Below, in pieces: positions 19,079 to 27,643 of a stretch of DNA of 64,000 nucleotides. Position numbers and translations under genes: made by a program. Each line of letters begins with the position of its first letter. Within the stretch, counting starts at the first letter, position 1. Under the pieces are notes generated by a model. The model was not told the origin of the DNA, ran no database searches, and saw nothing but the letters and a program-made list of their open reading frames with translations. Source of the DNA: Curtanaerobium respiraculi. Lineage in GTDB: Bacteria; Actinomycetota; Coriobacteriia; Coriobacteriales; Eggerthellaceae. Location: the NCBI RefSeq assembly GCF_024609215.1, contig NZ_JANIPD030000034.1, positions 163,824 to 227,823 of the forward strand, in the 5' to 3' direction.

Positions 19079-19909
19079 TTAGCCGATCAACGATTCGTTG
19101 ATGGATACCCTGAAGTCGCGGCACGTGTCCCTGAGGTCCTGATCGGAGATCTCGTTCAGAAACCGGTCGGATCCGCCGTTCGCGGCGCGTGCCTGCAGGT
19201 ACAGGGCAGCCGCTTTCTCAACGGTGTGCATGAGGCCGAAGGTGGTGTCGAAGTCGGGGCCGGCGGCGAACAGCCCGTGATGCGCCCATACGATGGCGTC
19301 GTATGTTTCCATGAGGAGGCAGCTGGCCTGGGCGATATCCGCCCCGCCCGGAACCATCCACGGCACCACGCCCACGCCCTGCGGGAATACGACCACGCAT
19401 TCGGTCATCATCTTCCACAGGCGCTGCGTGAACGCCTTATCGTCAAGGGGGACCACGAAGCTCATGGCGATGACCCCCGGCGTGTGCGCATGGTAGATCA
19501 CGCGGTTGGCGCCGCCCGTGCGCTTCGCCGCGACGCTGTGGTTCATGAAGTGGCTGGGGAACTCGCTGGTCGGCTTCGCACCGCCCAGAAGACCCCATAC
19601 GATACGGTACGCATCCCCCGCAGGGTTGATCTCCACGATGCCGATATTGCGCGCCGGGTCGCCGGCGACGTTGCGCATGTACTTTCCCGAACCGGTGGTC
19701 AGGAAGTACGCGCCCTTGAGGTTGTCGGCCCGGACGCCCATCCCGACCCACGGGCCCGCCTCGGCAAAGAACGGGCGCGATGCCGCGATGTCGCCTTCGG
19801 CCATGCGGTAGGTCAGGTTTCCGCCGTTGCGTTCGTGCCAGCCCTGCTTGAAGCCGTCGTCGCACATGCGGCAGAAGCCCTTGACGAAATCCAATTCCTC
19901 GACTGCCAT
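19079..19909 (-). CDS. rhaD: Rhamnulose-1-phosphate aldolase (class II aldolase)
   Basis: Cleaves L-rhamnulose-1-phosphate to DHAP and L-lactaldehyde; a zinc enzyme. The 276-residue protein has the family layout: GWHERNGGNLTYRM with the phosphate-binding residues, FLTTGSGKYMRN, zinc ligands in YHAHTPGVIAM, the catalytic Glu region TSEFPSHF, and AHHGLFAAG with the third zinc His. The start MAVEELDFVKG is 60 bases after the isomerase stop and matches family length; upstream in-frame codons would overlap that gene. Its partners are rhaB, the isomerase and the permease. Confidence 0.92.
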   Translation of the reverse strand: MAVEELDFVKGFCRMCDDGFKQGWHERNGGNLTYRMAEGDIAASRPFFAEAGPWVGMGVRADNLKGAYFLTTGSGKYMRNVAGDPARNIGIVEINPAGDAYRIVWGLLGGAKPTSEFPSHFMNHSVAAKRTGGANRVIYHAHTPGVIAMSFVVPLDDKAFTQRLWKMMTECVVVFPQGVGVVPWMVPGGADIAQASCLLMETYDAIVWAHHGLFAAGPDFDTTFGLMHTVEKAAALYLQARAANGGSDRFLNEISDQDLRDTCRDFRVSINESLIG

Positions 19910-19968
19910 TGCTGTTGCATTCCTCTCTATCGCACGCGGGATGCCCCGCGAGTCACCTTGCCGTTCCG

Positions 19969-21390
19969 TCATCGGCAGACGACGTCCACCGGGATATCGA
20001 ATATCTTGGCCACTTTCAGGACGGTGTCGATATGGCGTCCCGCTCCTGCGGCGAAATGGTGCGTCGGGCCGCATTCGCACCACCGGTTGTTCCACTCCCG
20101 TGCGCCGATGCTGAAGCGGGTGCGCATGTTGGTATCACCGATCTTCAGTATGAGGCCCGGCTCGTTGACGCCCTCCGACACGACGAACCTGAAATGCCCG
20201 TCGGCATCCTGCGTGATGCCCAGGAACGTGACCGGGCCCGCCGGCGGATAGAATTGGGTGAGATACCCGCCGCCCGCCTTGCCGTGGAACACCGGCACGA
20301 TCTTCATGGTCGGCTTCCGCGCTCGGCTTATATCGGCATCGCCCGAGCCGCTGTGGCCGATGACCACGATATCGTCGTCGAAGTCGATGGTGTAGAACTC
20401 GGACAGCTGGCCGGTGCCGCAAATGGTCTTCATGATGCTCATCGCTATGGCGACCTTGATATCGCCCTCCACCGCACATGCCGTGCCCTGCTTGATCAGC
20501 ATGCTGAAAGCCGGGATGAGCATGCTGTCCAACTTGCCGGCAGCGCCCTGCGCGAACCCGTCGTAGTGGCTTGCCACCATGCCAAGCTGCTCGGTTTCGA
20601 CCCACCTCTCGAACGCGATGACATAGCGCGCCATCTCGCGAATATCGCTCTCCTCGTATTCGCCCAGCACGTCGAACGTCGCGTGGATGTCGTCGACCTT
20701 CGCATCTATCGCGGCGTCATCGTCGATGCCGTCGGCGATCGCCCACATCTTCTCCCAATCGAACTGCTTGGTGTAGACGAACATTCGGTTGTACAGGTTG
20801 GCCTCGTCGATGTAGAGGTCCATCATCCCGGGATACGGCCGGCCGATCTGGGCGAGGTTCGTGTCGCGGAATCGGCGGCGCACCTGGGCGGCGCGGCACC
20901 AATCCTCGATCTCCGCTTGAACCTGCGGGTCTCCCCCTTCGACGACGCCCGTGATGACGGCGTGGCGCTTTCCGGCGCGGTTCAGGTCGGCGACCATCTC
21001 GCCCACGGCGCCGCCCGCGTACCCGACCCCCAGCCAATCGGGGATCTCGGCGGTCTTGAAGTCGAGGCGTCGCACCTTCTGCACGTTCACCAAGACGACG
21101 GGCACGTTGAGATCGCGCACCGCGGGAAGCATGTTGTACGACGTGGCGTATGTCAGAAGCTGCATGAACACGACATCGACATCCGCCGCGCGAAACGCAT
21201 CGCCCGCCGCCTGGGACGCCTCCTTGGTCGTGACCAGCCCGCCGTCGACGACCTCCACCGTATCGGGCAATGTCCTCTTGAATGCCTCGTACTGGCCCTC
21301 GAATTCCGGCACCAGCTGTGGGAACTGGGGCAAATACGCCCCCAGGGCGATCGAGAAGACGCCCACCCTTGCCTTGGTCTCTACTAGCAT
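19969..21390 (-). CDS. L-fucose/L-arabinose isomerase family protein
   Basis: A 473-residue aldose-ketose isomerase of the AraA/FucI fold. The N-terminal part (VGVFSIALGAYLPQFPQL, then VFMQLLTYATSYNMLPAV) and the central block (GMVASHYDGFAQGA, FSMLIKQGTACAVEGDIKVA with a candidate metal-binding Glu) are recognisable. The C-terminal GPTHHFAAGAG holds the expected metal His. It stands between rhaB and rhaD, where classical loci have RhaA, so it probably converts L-rhamnose (or a related 6-deoxysugar) to the ketose. The ATG at 21390 has GGTGAG six bases upstream; an upstream ATG at 21423 is less likely. Confidence 0.85.
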   Translation of the reverse strand: MLVETKARVGVFSIALGAYLPQFPQLVPEFEGQYEAFKRTLPDTVEVVDGGLVTTKEASQAAGDAFRAADVDVVFMQLLTYATSYNMLPAVRDLNVPVVLVNVQKVRRLDFKTAEIPDWLGVGYAGGAVGEMVADLNRAGKRHAVITGVVEGGDPQVQAEIEDWCRAAQVRRRFRDTNLAQIGRPYPGMMDLYIDEANLYNRMFVYTKQFDWEKMWAIADGIDDDAAIDAKVDDIHATFDVLGEYEESDIREMARYVIAFERWVETEQLGMVASHYDGFAQGAAGKLDSMLIPAFSMLIKQGTACAVEGDIKVAIAMSIMKTICGTGQLSEFYTIDFDDDIVVIGHSGSGDADISRARKPTMKIVPVFHGKAGGGYLTQFYPPAGPVTFLGITQDADGHFRFVVSEGVNEPGLILKIGDTNMRTRFSIGAREWNNRWCECGPTHHFAAGAGRHIDTVLKVAKIFDIPVDVVCR

Positions 21391-21499
21391 GTCGGTCTCA
21401 CCTTTCTCTTGCTTGCTTTCCATCCGGCTATGGTTTTGTCCGCGAGGGGCGACGATCCGTCGCCATGCGGCTCGGAGCGGGTTTCCCCGCGGGAAGCGC

Positions 21500-22984
21500 C
21501 TATTTGGAGGGGGCTTCCGGTTCGTACACCTTCACCTGGAACGAGCGGGCAACGAGGTCGCGCGCCTGCTGGACGGTGTCCAGCGTTCCGTCCGCGATGA
21601 GCTGCACCTCGAAATTCCCGAAGCAGGTCCCCTCGGTAGGCCCCACGTACACGGGAAGGCCGGTTGCTTGCGCCGTCAGCTCGTCAAGGTACTCATCCTG
21701 GCCTCCCCCGCCGACGAGGCAGATGGACGTGTAGGTGCGCCCGGTGATCCCCTCGAGCTCGCGCACCGCCTCAGCATAGGAGCGGGAAAGGCTGCAGTAG
21801 ATGGTGCGCATGATCTCGCCGAGCGTCTGGGGAACGGGCTGGCCCGCTTCCGTGCATGCGGCGCGCAGCTCCTTGATCATGGATATGGGCGCGAGGAAGC
21901 GCTCGTCATCGACGTCGACGTAGGCGGTGAACCCGTGAGCGTCGCGGGCAGCTTGGACCATCTCCCCGAAATCGATTCGATGGTCGGCGAGCGCCGTGTT
22001 GTCGGTCTTGCCTTCGACGTAATCCACGCCGTTGTATTCGCGCCGCACCGACTGGTTTATCCAGAGCCCCATGATGTTTTTCAGGAACCGATAGCGCTTT
22101 CGGAAGCCGCCTTCGTTGGTGAAATTGCACGAGAGGCCGACCGGCGTGGTGATGGGCTCCGCAAGCTCGACCCCGATGAGGCTCCACGTGCCGCTTGAGA
22201 TGCACACGGAGTCCTCGTCTTTCGCGGGCGCTGCCAGGAACGCGCTGCCCGTGTCATGGCTCGCGACCAATACGACGGCGCTTTGATACCCCACGCGCGC
22301 GGCGATCGCGGGCGTGAAGGCGCCCAGCACGGTGCCCGGCATCGTCGGCGTCTCGAAAAGCCGCGCGGGAATCCCGAACGCTTCCAGTATCGTCGGATCC
22401 CAATCGCAGGCGCGGGCATCGAGCATGCCCGTCGTGCTGGCGTTGGTGTATTCGTTGACGGCGATCCCCGTGAGGACGAAGTTCAGATAATCGGGCACCA
22501 TCAGAAACCGCTGCGCCGCCTCCAGCTGATCGGGATGCTCGAGACGCTGCGCGAGGAGCTGATAGATGGTGTTGATGGGATTGCGCTGGATACCGGTGCG
22601 CATATAGAGCTCTTCGGCGGGCATGATCTTATCGGCCGCCTCCAGCATGCCCGCGGTGCGGGCATCGCGGTAGGCAACGGTATCCCCCACGATGTCCCCT
22701 TCGGCATCAAGCAGCACGTAATCGACGCCCCAGGTATCGATCCCCACGCTTGCCGGCTCCGCCTCGAACGATTCCTTGCACGAAGCCAGTCCGGCGATGA
22801 CCTCGTCGGCGAGCAATCCGACATCCCAGCAGTCGTGCCCGTTAACGCGGCGCTGGGAGTTCTCGAAACGGTGGACGCACTCGGCGCGGAGCCTGCCATC
22901 CTCCACCCATCCGAGGTAGACCCGTCCGCTCGACGCCCCGATATCCACCGCCGCGTAGCATTTCTTTCCCCGCAGATCCACCAT
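21500..22984 (-). CDS. rhaB: Rhamnulokinase
   Basis: Phosphorylates L-rhamnulose at C1 with ATP. It is an FGGY-family sugar kinase of 494 residues: AAVDIGASSGRVYLG is the phosphate-1 loop, GIDTWGVDYVLLD holds the catalytic Asp, HDTGSAF and SSGTWSLIGVEL follow, and LVGGGGQDEYLDELTAQATGLPVYVGP is the adenosine motif with the rhamnulokinase-type Gly run. It is the first gene of the leftward deoxysugar operon (kinase, isomerase, aldolase, permease). A palindrome at 23038-23050 just upstream is a candidate operator. Confidence 0.95.
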   Translation of the reverse strand: MVDLRGKKCYAAVDIGASSGRVYLGWVEDGRLRAECVHRFENSQRRVNGHDCWDVGLLADEVIAGLASCKESFEAEPASVGIDTWGVDYVLLDAEGDIVGDTVAYRDARTAGMLEAADKIMPAEELYMRTGIQRNPINTIYQLLAQRLEHPDQLEAAQRFLMVPDYLNFVLTGIAVNEYTNASTTGMLDARACDWDPTILEAFGIPARLFETPTMPGTVLGAFTPAIAARVGYQSAVVLVASHDTGSAFLAAPAKDEDSVCISSGTWSLIGVELAEPITTPVGLSCNFTNEGGFRKRYRFLKNIMGLWINQSVRREYNGVDYVEGKTDNTALADHRIDFGEMVQAARDAHGFTAYVDVDDERFLAPISMIKELRAACTEAGQPVPQTLGEIMRTIYCSLSRSYAEAVRELEGITGRTYTSICLVGGGGQDEYLDELTAQATGLPVYVGPTEGTCFGNFEVQLIADGTLDTVQQARDLVARSFQVKVYEPEAPSK

Positions 22985-23023
22985 GTCGTCCCCTTTAAAC
23001 CTGCTTGAAAATTGATATCGAAG

Positions 23024-23029
23024 ATTTTA
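23024..23029 (-). promoter_or_regulatory. -10 box of the rhaB operon
   Basis: TAAAAT on the minus strand, 40 bases before the rhaB start. No recognisable -35 is present, as expected for a regulated promoter. Confidence 0.4.
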
Positions 23030-23037
23030 ACATCCAT

Positions 23038-23050
23038 GAAAATGATTTTC
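23038..23050. promoter_or_regulatory. Candidate operator in the rhaB promoter
   Basis: GAAAATGATTTTC is a perfect 13-bp palindrome around a central base, centred about 18 bases upstream of the TAAAAT box, where the -35 should be. AT-rich palindromes of this kind are typical targets of RpiR-family proteins, and such a gene ends this operon. A second inverted repeat (CGTTTCCC / GGGAAACG) lies at 23087-23109. Confidence 0.4.
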
Positions 23051-23241
23051 TTGCCAGATTCGAGAACAACGTTATTGGTTTTTAGCGTTTCCCGATTTCA
23101 GGGAAACGATTTTCAATCTTTGGAACTTCCTCCGGAACATCCGAGCGGCGGGTAATCGCCGGCGAACGGCTTCGCCGAGAAGGAGCAGCCCATCGAAGGC
23201 GGATTGCCGAGGCGCGGATGCGGTAGGGCAGCGGAGGCGCG

Positions 23242-24321
23242 CTAGGCGCGGCCATCTCCCCTGCCCTGCCCCAGCCCGTTGCCGCCCTTGCTGCTTTGGC
23301 CGGTTCCATCGCAGGTGCCCGCGCCCGTCGCGTCGCCGTTTCCGCCGAACGCGGAGCCAGGGCCCCCGTCGCCCGCGGAGGGGGTCGGCTGCGCATCCCC
23401 GTTTCGGGCACGATCGCCTTGGCCGCCTCCCGAACTCTGACCGGCCCTCTGGGCTCCTCTGCCTCCCTGGCCTTGGCCGAGCCCTTGGCCCTGGCCGGCA
23501 TCCCGGCCGTAGCGCTTGCCATTGCAGCTGCCCGAGCATCCCGCCTCGGACAGGCAGGCCCGCGTGGCCTCCACCAGGTTGCCTTGCTGGGTCTGGTCGT
23601 CGGAATCCACCTGGGCGTTGACGTCCCCTTCGCCTAGATACCCGCTCCCCACAAGTTCGGCGACGGCCTCGTCGTACGTCATGCCCTCCAGATGCAGCGA
23701 TTCGATGTCGACTCCCGATTCGTTGCGGGTCGCGTCGACGCTCACGACGCGGTCGAAGCGGTTGATGCCCAGGGTGATCGACGATTGCGCGGTGATGCTC
23801 GCGAACGCGGTCTCGGTGGCGTACAGCGACGTGCCGCCCGCCCCCGCCAGCGCCACGCAAAGCATCGCCGCAACTGCTTTAGCGGCGACGCCCCGATACC
23901 AGGGGCGCTTCTTCGAAGGGGCGCGCTTCGCGGCGGGCACCGCAGCATCGGGCAGCGCTGCTTCGGCACGCGGTCCGCGTCTCCTCCGATCGGCATCCTT
24001 CGCAACGGACGCCAGGGGACGGGTTTCCCGCGCGTCGACACCCGATGAGGCAAGCATCTCGGGGCGGACGTTGTCGAAACCGCGACCGTCATCAGCGCGC
24101 GACGCAACGGGCGCGGCAACGCAAGGATCCTCCGCCCGAGCCTCTTCCGTTTCTCCAAAGGCGCCCTTGGGCGTTTCCCCTTCATCGTCGCAGAAGGAGG
24201 GGGAACGCATGCCCCCGGATGCCCTGGCGGCCCGGACGGCCGCCATCGTGGACGACCGCAATCCGTCGCTCACGCGCACTTCTGCGAAAGCGGAGCGAAT
24301 GGCTTCATCGAGTTCCGTCAT
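23242..24321 (-). CDS. RsgI-like anti-sigma factor, membrane-anchored
   Basis: Predicted partner of the ECF sigma factor encoded just upstream. The N-terminal cytoplasmic part (about residues 1-140) is charged, followed by one membrane segment (VAAKAVAAMLCVALAGAGG, about 146-164). The external segment ITLGINRFDRVVSVDATRNESG resembles the conserved domain that follows the membrane helix in RsgI proteins. The C-terminal 100 residues are Gly/Gln/Asp-rich and disordered, with a few Cys. Its start overlaps the sigma-factor stop (ATGA), so the two are translationally coupled. What the outer domain senses is not visible. Confidence 0.75.
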   Translation of the reverse strand: MTELDEAIRSAFAEVRVSDGLRSSTMAAVRAARASGGMRSPSFCDDEGETPKGAFGETEEARAEDPCVAAPVASRADDGRGFDNVRPEMLASSGVDARETRPLASVAKDADRRRRGPRAEAALPDAAVPAAKRAPSKKRPWYRGVAAKAVAAMLCVALAGAGGTSLYATETAFASITAQSSITLGINRFDRVVSVDATRNESGVDIESLHLEGMTYDEAVAELVGSGYLGEGDVNAQVDSDDQTQQGNLVEATRACLSEAGCSGSCNGKRYGRDAGQGQGLGQGQGGRGAQRAGQSSGGGQGDRARNGDAQPTPSAGDGGPGSAFGGNGDATGAGTCDGTGQSSKGGNGLGQGRGDGRA

Positions 24322-24797
24322 CGCACGAGCACCTCCTTCAGCTTCTTCTTGCCCCGCGCAATGAGCGAGTACACGGTGTTTTCCGATTTGCCCATAAAGC
24401 GGGCGACGTCTCGGGCGGGATATCCTTCGACCACCGAAAGGAGGATGGCGGTCCGCTGGTCGACGGATAGCTCGGCGAGCGCATCCTGCATGGCCATGCG
24501 TTGGGCGATTCGCTCATCTTCGGGCGGGATCGAGGGGTCGGAGATCGCATCGAGGGCGACGTCGCGCTCCGACGCGCGGCGAAGCCGATCGCGCGAAAGG
24601 TTGATGGCGACGCGCAGAAGCCATGCCTTGCGATGGCCTTCGCCGTTGAAGGGCTCGTCGCGGGAGGCGTATCGAAGGAAGACGTCCTGGAACGCATCTT
24701 CGGCCTCGTGCGTGCGGGGGAGCACGGCGCGGCAGGCGCGGAGCACCGCGTCGCCGTACCGCGTGATAGCCTGTTCGATATCGTCATCAGATCGCAT
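24318..24797 (-). CDS. ECF-type RNA polymerase sigma factor
   Basis: A 159-residue sigma-70 family protein with region 2 (AEDAFQDVFLRYASRDEPFNG, the LRVAINLSRDRLRR helix) and region 4 (LSVDQRTAILLSVVEGYPARDVARFMGKSENTVYSLIARGKKKLKEVL). It would direct polymerase to a small stress or envelope regulon. It overlaps the anti-sigma gene by four bases and lies 37 bases downstream of the secreted repeat-protein gene, which may be a target and is transcribed in the same direction. Confidence 0.93.
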   Translation of the reverse strand: MRSDDDIEQAITRYGDAVLRACRAVLPRTHEAEDAFQDVFLRYASRDEPFNGEGHRKAWLLRVAINLSRDRLRRASERDVALDAISDPSIPPEDERIAQRMAMQDALAELSVDQRTAILLSVVEGYPARDVARFMGKSENTVYSLIARGKKKLKEVLVR

Positions 24798-24834
24798 TGC
24801 GCTCCCGCTCTACCGGAACGTCGGATCGCCCGAA

Positions 24835-25338
24835 TCAGCGACCGCCATGAAAGCCGCTGCCTCCGCGATCCTGCCGACCCGCACCGCCGCCTACGCCCGC
24901 ATTGTCGCAGACCCCGTCGCCGTTGGAGTCCACGAACCCACGACCGAAGCCGCCTCCGCTGCCATTGGCGGCATTGTCGCAGACCCCGTCGCCATCCTCA
25001 TCGATGAAGCCGGCGCCCCAGCCGAATCCGGCACCGTTCGGACCGCGGACTCCAGCGCGCATTCCTTGCCCGGCATTGTCGCAGATTCCATCGCCGTCGG
25101 CATCCACGAACGAGGCGCGCACCATCGCCGCCGCTCGATCGCACGCGCCATCCCTGTCAGCATCTATGAAATTGGCGGCGCGGCCCTCCCACGGTGCCGC
25201 CGCGTTGCCGGTTTGCGCATCGCGGCCATCCGCATACCCGCCGTCAGGCCCGCCCGCTGCAAATGCGGCCTGGGCTCCGACAAGCGCAACGAATGCGCAT
25301 GTTGCCGCGAGAGCGGCCGCTTTCTTCTTCGCACTCAT
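24835..25338 (-). CDS. Secreted protein with Asp-rich, Cys-containing calcium-type repeats
   Basis: A 167-residue exported protein with a signal peptide (KKKAAALAATCAFVALVGAQAAFA, cleavage near residue 28). Four repeats follow, of the form F-[VI]-D-x-[DN]-x-D-G-x-C-D-[NR]-A, spaced about 22-30 residues apart and separated by Gly-rich linkers. The DxDxDG core resembles calcium-binding loops of thrombospondin type-3 and dockerin-type repeats, here with one Cys per repeat. No enzyme domain is present. It stands immediately before the ECF sigma/anti-sigma pair, so an envelope-sensing role is plausible but unproven. Confidence 0.7.
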   Translation of the reverse strand: MSAKKKAAALAATCAFVALVGAQAAFAAGGPDGGYADGRDAQTGNAAAPWEGRAANFIDADRDGACDRAAAMVRASFVDADGDGICDNAGQGMRAGVRGPNGAGFGWGAGFIDEDGDGVCDNAANGSGGGFGRGFVDSNGDGVCDNAGVGGGAGRQDRGGSGFHGGR

Positions 25339-25530
25339 GATGTATCCCTTCCCCTGGTCTTGATATCTCGCTCTAAGAGGCCCCTTTACCTATAAAACGA
25401 ATGAGCGCCGCGAATCCTTGCATCCGAATCGGAGATTATCCGACTATCCGGTTCCTCATGGGGATTATCGGGAAAGGGAGCCAACGCGACCGCGCTCAAC
25501 TATCGCGTCGCGTTCGTGCCCGCGATTCCC
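25339..25530. other. Intergenic region upstream of the repeat protein
   Basis: About 190 bases with no credible gene. A TTTATAGG string near 25390 could be part of the leftward promoter of the secreted protein. The right side merges into a decayed hydrolase fragment. Confidence 0.4.
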
Positions 25531-25681
25531 CCGCCGATGACTTCCAGTTCTACCTGATCGACGGGTCCATCGTTTCGGACAATGTGGAAATCGATGCGCT
25601 GCAAACTATTGACAAACCATTGACACGGGCTTCGCATACTCCGACCATAATCCGGTGAAGCTCACTGCGACGCTGAAATAA
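25531..25681 (+). pseudogene. C-terminal remnant of an endonuclease/exonuclease/phosphatase-family enzyme
   Basis: In one frame the sequence reads FYLIDGSIVSDNVEIDALQTI, and after a frame change GFAYSDHNPVKLTATLK then a stop. SDHNPV is the C-terminal signature of EEP hydrolases with the catalytic His, and the preceding Asp-containing strand fits too. The break coincides with an 11-base duplication (ATTGAC-AAACC-ATTGAC), which shifts the frame. Only about 45 codons of what should be a 250-residue or longer enzyme remain, so this is a dead fragment. Confidence 0.6.
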
Positions 25682-25709
25682 CCAACCCAACGCTGAGGGA
25701 ACCGAGGGG

Positions 25710-26927
25710 GTGCTCCAAACGAGCGATCAATCAAGCGCATCATCCGTGAAGCCGTACGCCTTCATCGTGTCGTTCGGCGTGGTCAGCATGCTCATGGACA
25801 CCGTGTACGAAGGGGCCCTTGCCGTGCAGGGCCCGCTTCTGGCATCGCTGGGAGCCTCCGCGTTCATCGTGGGGCTGGTCTCGGGCCTGGGCGAGGCAAC
25901 CGCGCTTGCAGGGCGGTTGTTCTCCGGCCCGCTCGCCGACCGGACGGGGAGGTACTGGACGTTCGCCATCCTGGGATATGCGGCGACGGCGCTCGCAGTG
26001 CCTGCGATGGGGTTCGTCGGCAGCCTCGTCGGCGTTTCCGCGTTGGTGATATTCGAGCGGTTTGGGAAGAGCCTGCGGACGCCCAGCCGCGATGCGATGC
26101 TCAGCCACGCCGCCAGCGCGGTGGGCCGTGGCAAAGGATTCGCGCTGCACGAGGTGATGGACCAGATCGGCGCCGTGGGAGGCCCCTTGGCGGTTGCGGC
26201 GCTCCTGTCGGCAACCGGCAACGACTACCGTGTCGCGCTGGGTCTGCTCATCATCCCGGGCATCATCGCCATCGGCGTGCTGCTGGCGCTGAGGCACCGG
26301 GTTCCGAACCCCGCGGTATACGAGAACGCCGATAACGCGTCACCCGGGACGTCGAAGCCCGCTGGGCTTCCCCGCCTCCCCCGCATATTTTGGACATACA
26401 CGCTCACCTGCGGCATCATGCTCGTCGGGGTTGCCACGTTCGGGGTCATCTCCTTCCACATGGTCTCAACCGGCTTGGCGGATGATGCGCTCGTGCCCGT
26501 TCTGTACGCGGTTGCGATGGGGGTGGATGCCGTCTTCGCGGCGATCACCGGCACGCTGTACGATAAATTCGGGCCGCGCGTGCTGCTCGCGCTCCCATTC
26601 GTCTGCGCATCCATCCCCTTCCTCGCATACACGCAGAGCCTCGCGTTCGTCATCGCGGGAATCGCGCTTTGGGGCGCCAGCTTGGGAATCCAGGAATCCA
26701 CCATGCGCGCCGCTGTTGCGGGACTCGTCCCCTCGAATCAGCGTGCCAGCTCGTACGGCATGTTCTCGGTCGTCATCGGCATAGGGCAGCTGGCCGGCGG
26801 CATCGCGGCGGGTGCCCTGTACGAGATTTCCCCCGCCGCCATCATCGTATTCTCCTGCATCGTGGAAGCCGTGGCGTTCACGCTCCTCATCTCGGCCCTC
26901 CGCCGCTCCGAATCCAACCGCAACTGA
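25710..26927 (+). CDS. MFS transporter, multidrug or metabolite efflux type
   Basis: A 405-residue membrane protein with 12 hydrophobic segments. The first half has GLGEATALAGRLFSGPLADRTGRYW, the MFS loop 2-3 motif, and RFGKSLRTPSRDAMLSHAAS after segment 4. The second half includes YDKFGPRVLLALPF and SLGIQESTMRAAVAGLVP. The latter segments (quinolone-resistance-like RTPxRDA) resemble efflux pumps. The GTG at 25710 has GAGGGA about ten bases upstream; starts further in are possible. It is rightward and convergent with the TetR gene. Substrate unknown. Confidence 0.82.
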   Translation: MLQTSDQSSASSVKPYAFIVSFGVVSMLMDTVYEGALAVQGPLLASLGASAFIVGLVSGLGEATALAGRLFSGPLADRTGRYWTFAILGYAATALAVPAMGFVGSLVGVSALVIFERFGKSLRTPSRDAMLSHAASAVGRGKGFALHEVMDQIGAVGGPLAVAALLSATGNDYRVALGLLIIPGIIAIGVLLALRHRVPNPAVYENADNASPGTSKPAGLPRLPRIFWTYTLTCGIMLVGVATFGVISFHMVSTGLADDALVPVLYAVAMGVDAVFAAITGTLYDKFGPRVLLALPFVCASIPFLAYTQSLAFVIAGIALWGASLGIQESTMRAAVAGLVPSNQRASSYGMFSVVIGIGQLAGGIAAGALYEISPAAIIVFSCIVEAVAFTLLISALRRSESNRN

Positions 26928-26974
26928 TGGACGGATTGGAAAGGGATCATCGAGCGGTCGCGGAACGCCTTTCC

Positions 26975-27520
26975 CTACTCCGGAAGCCAATAGTGCTTCA
27001 GGGTTTCGGGCATGAGCTCGTAGAGCTTGTCGGCGGCTTCATCGGCGGTCAGATCATACGAACCGCCCAGGATCCACTTCTTGTACATGTAGCTGATGCC
27101 GTAGCAGAACACGTCGAGCTGCAGATCCTCCGCCGAGGTCAAACCCTTGCCGTCGCGGTTCATCATCGTGATCATGACCACGATCTGCTTCGAGTAGCTG
27201 TATATGTAGTTCTCGAACGAATTGATCCCGCTGGTGCGGAAGTTGCCCTTCAGCAGCCGGAGCTCGGTCTCCCCCGCGCTGTACAGGTTGAAATACAGAT
27301 CGCGGTAGTTCGTGCAGTCGCCCACGTGCAGGAACCGGTCGAGCAGGTCCTTGTAGTTGCTGTTCATCACGTCGTACTTGTCTTTGAAGTAGCGGTAGAA
27401 CGTGGCCTTGCTGACCTCGGCCTCCTCGATGATGTCCGCAACGGTGATGTCCTCGAAAGGCCGAACCTCGATGAGCCGGTTGAACGCATCGATGATGGCG
27501 TGGTACGTGCGCTTGACCAT
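26975..27520 (-). CDS. TetR-family transcriptional regulator
   Basis: A 181-residue repressor. The N-terminal HTH is standard: ITVADIIEEAEVSKATFYRYFKDKYDVM (about residues 25-52). The C-terminal ligand domain is helical with several Tyr and Trp residues (YGISYMYKKWILGG) and no close family I recognise. The start MVKRTYHAII is 13 bases after a 36-bp palindrome that should be its own operator. A second site with the same half-sites and spacing lies before the START-domain gene, so this regulator probably controls that locus as well. Confidence 0.9.
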   Translation of the reverse strand: MVKRTYHAIIDAFNRLIEVRPFEDITVADIIEEAEVSKATFYRYFKDKYDVMNSNYKDLLDRFLHVGDCTNYRDLYFNLYSAGETELRLLKGNFRTSGINSFENYIYSYSKQIVVMITMMNRDGKGLTSAEDLQLDVFCYGISYMYKKWILGGSYDLTADEAADKLYELMPETLKHYWLPE

Positions 27521-27533
27521 AGGCGGGCTGCTC

Positions 27534-27569
27534 CAATGTGAGACATTTTTTCTATGATGTCTCACATTG
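27534..27569. promoter_or_regulatory. TetR operator (autoregulatory)
   Basis: A perfect inverted repeat with 13-bp arms CAATGTGAGACAT and ATGTCTCACATTG around ten bases, directly upstream of the TetR gene. The core is TGAGAC-N14-GTCTCA, which recurs at 30094-30119. Confidence 0.75.
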
Positions 27570-27643
27570 TAACCCGATTCCATGCACCGAATGCAGCGGA
27601 ATAGGCCATGCTTGAACCCGCCGGCGAAAAAGCCCCGCCGATC

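Noticed and set aside
25401-25658. Plus-strand open frame of 85 codons before the MFS gene
   Set aside because: Its end is better explained as a frameshifted piece of an EEP-family enzyme, whose true C-terminus continues in another frame.
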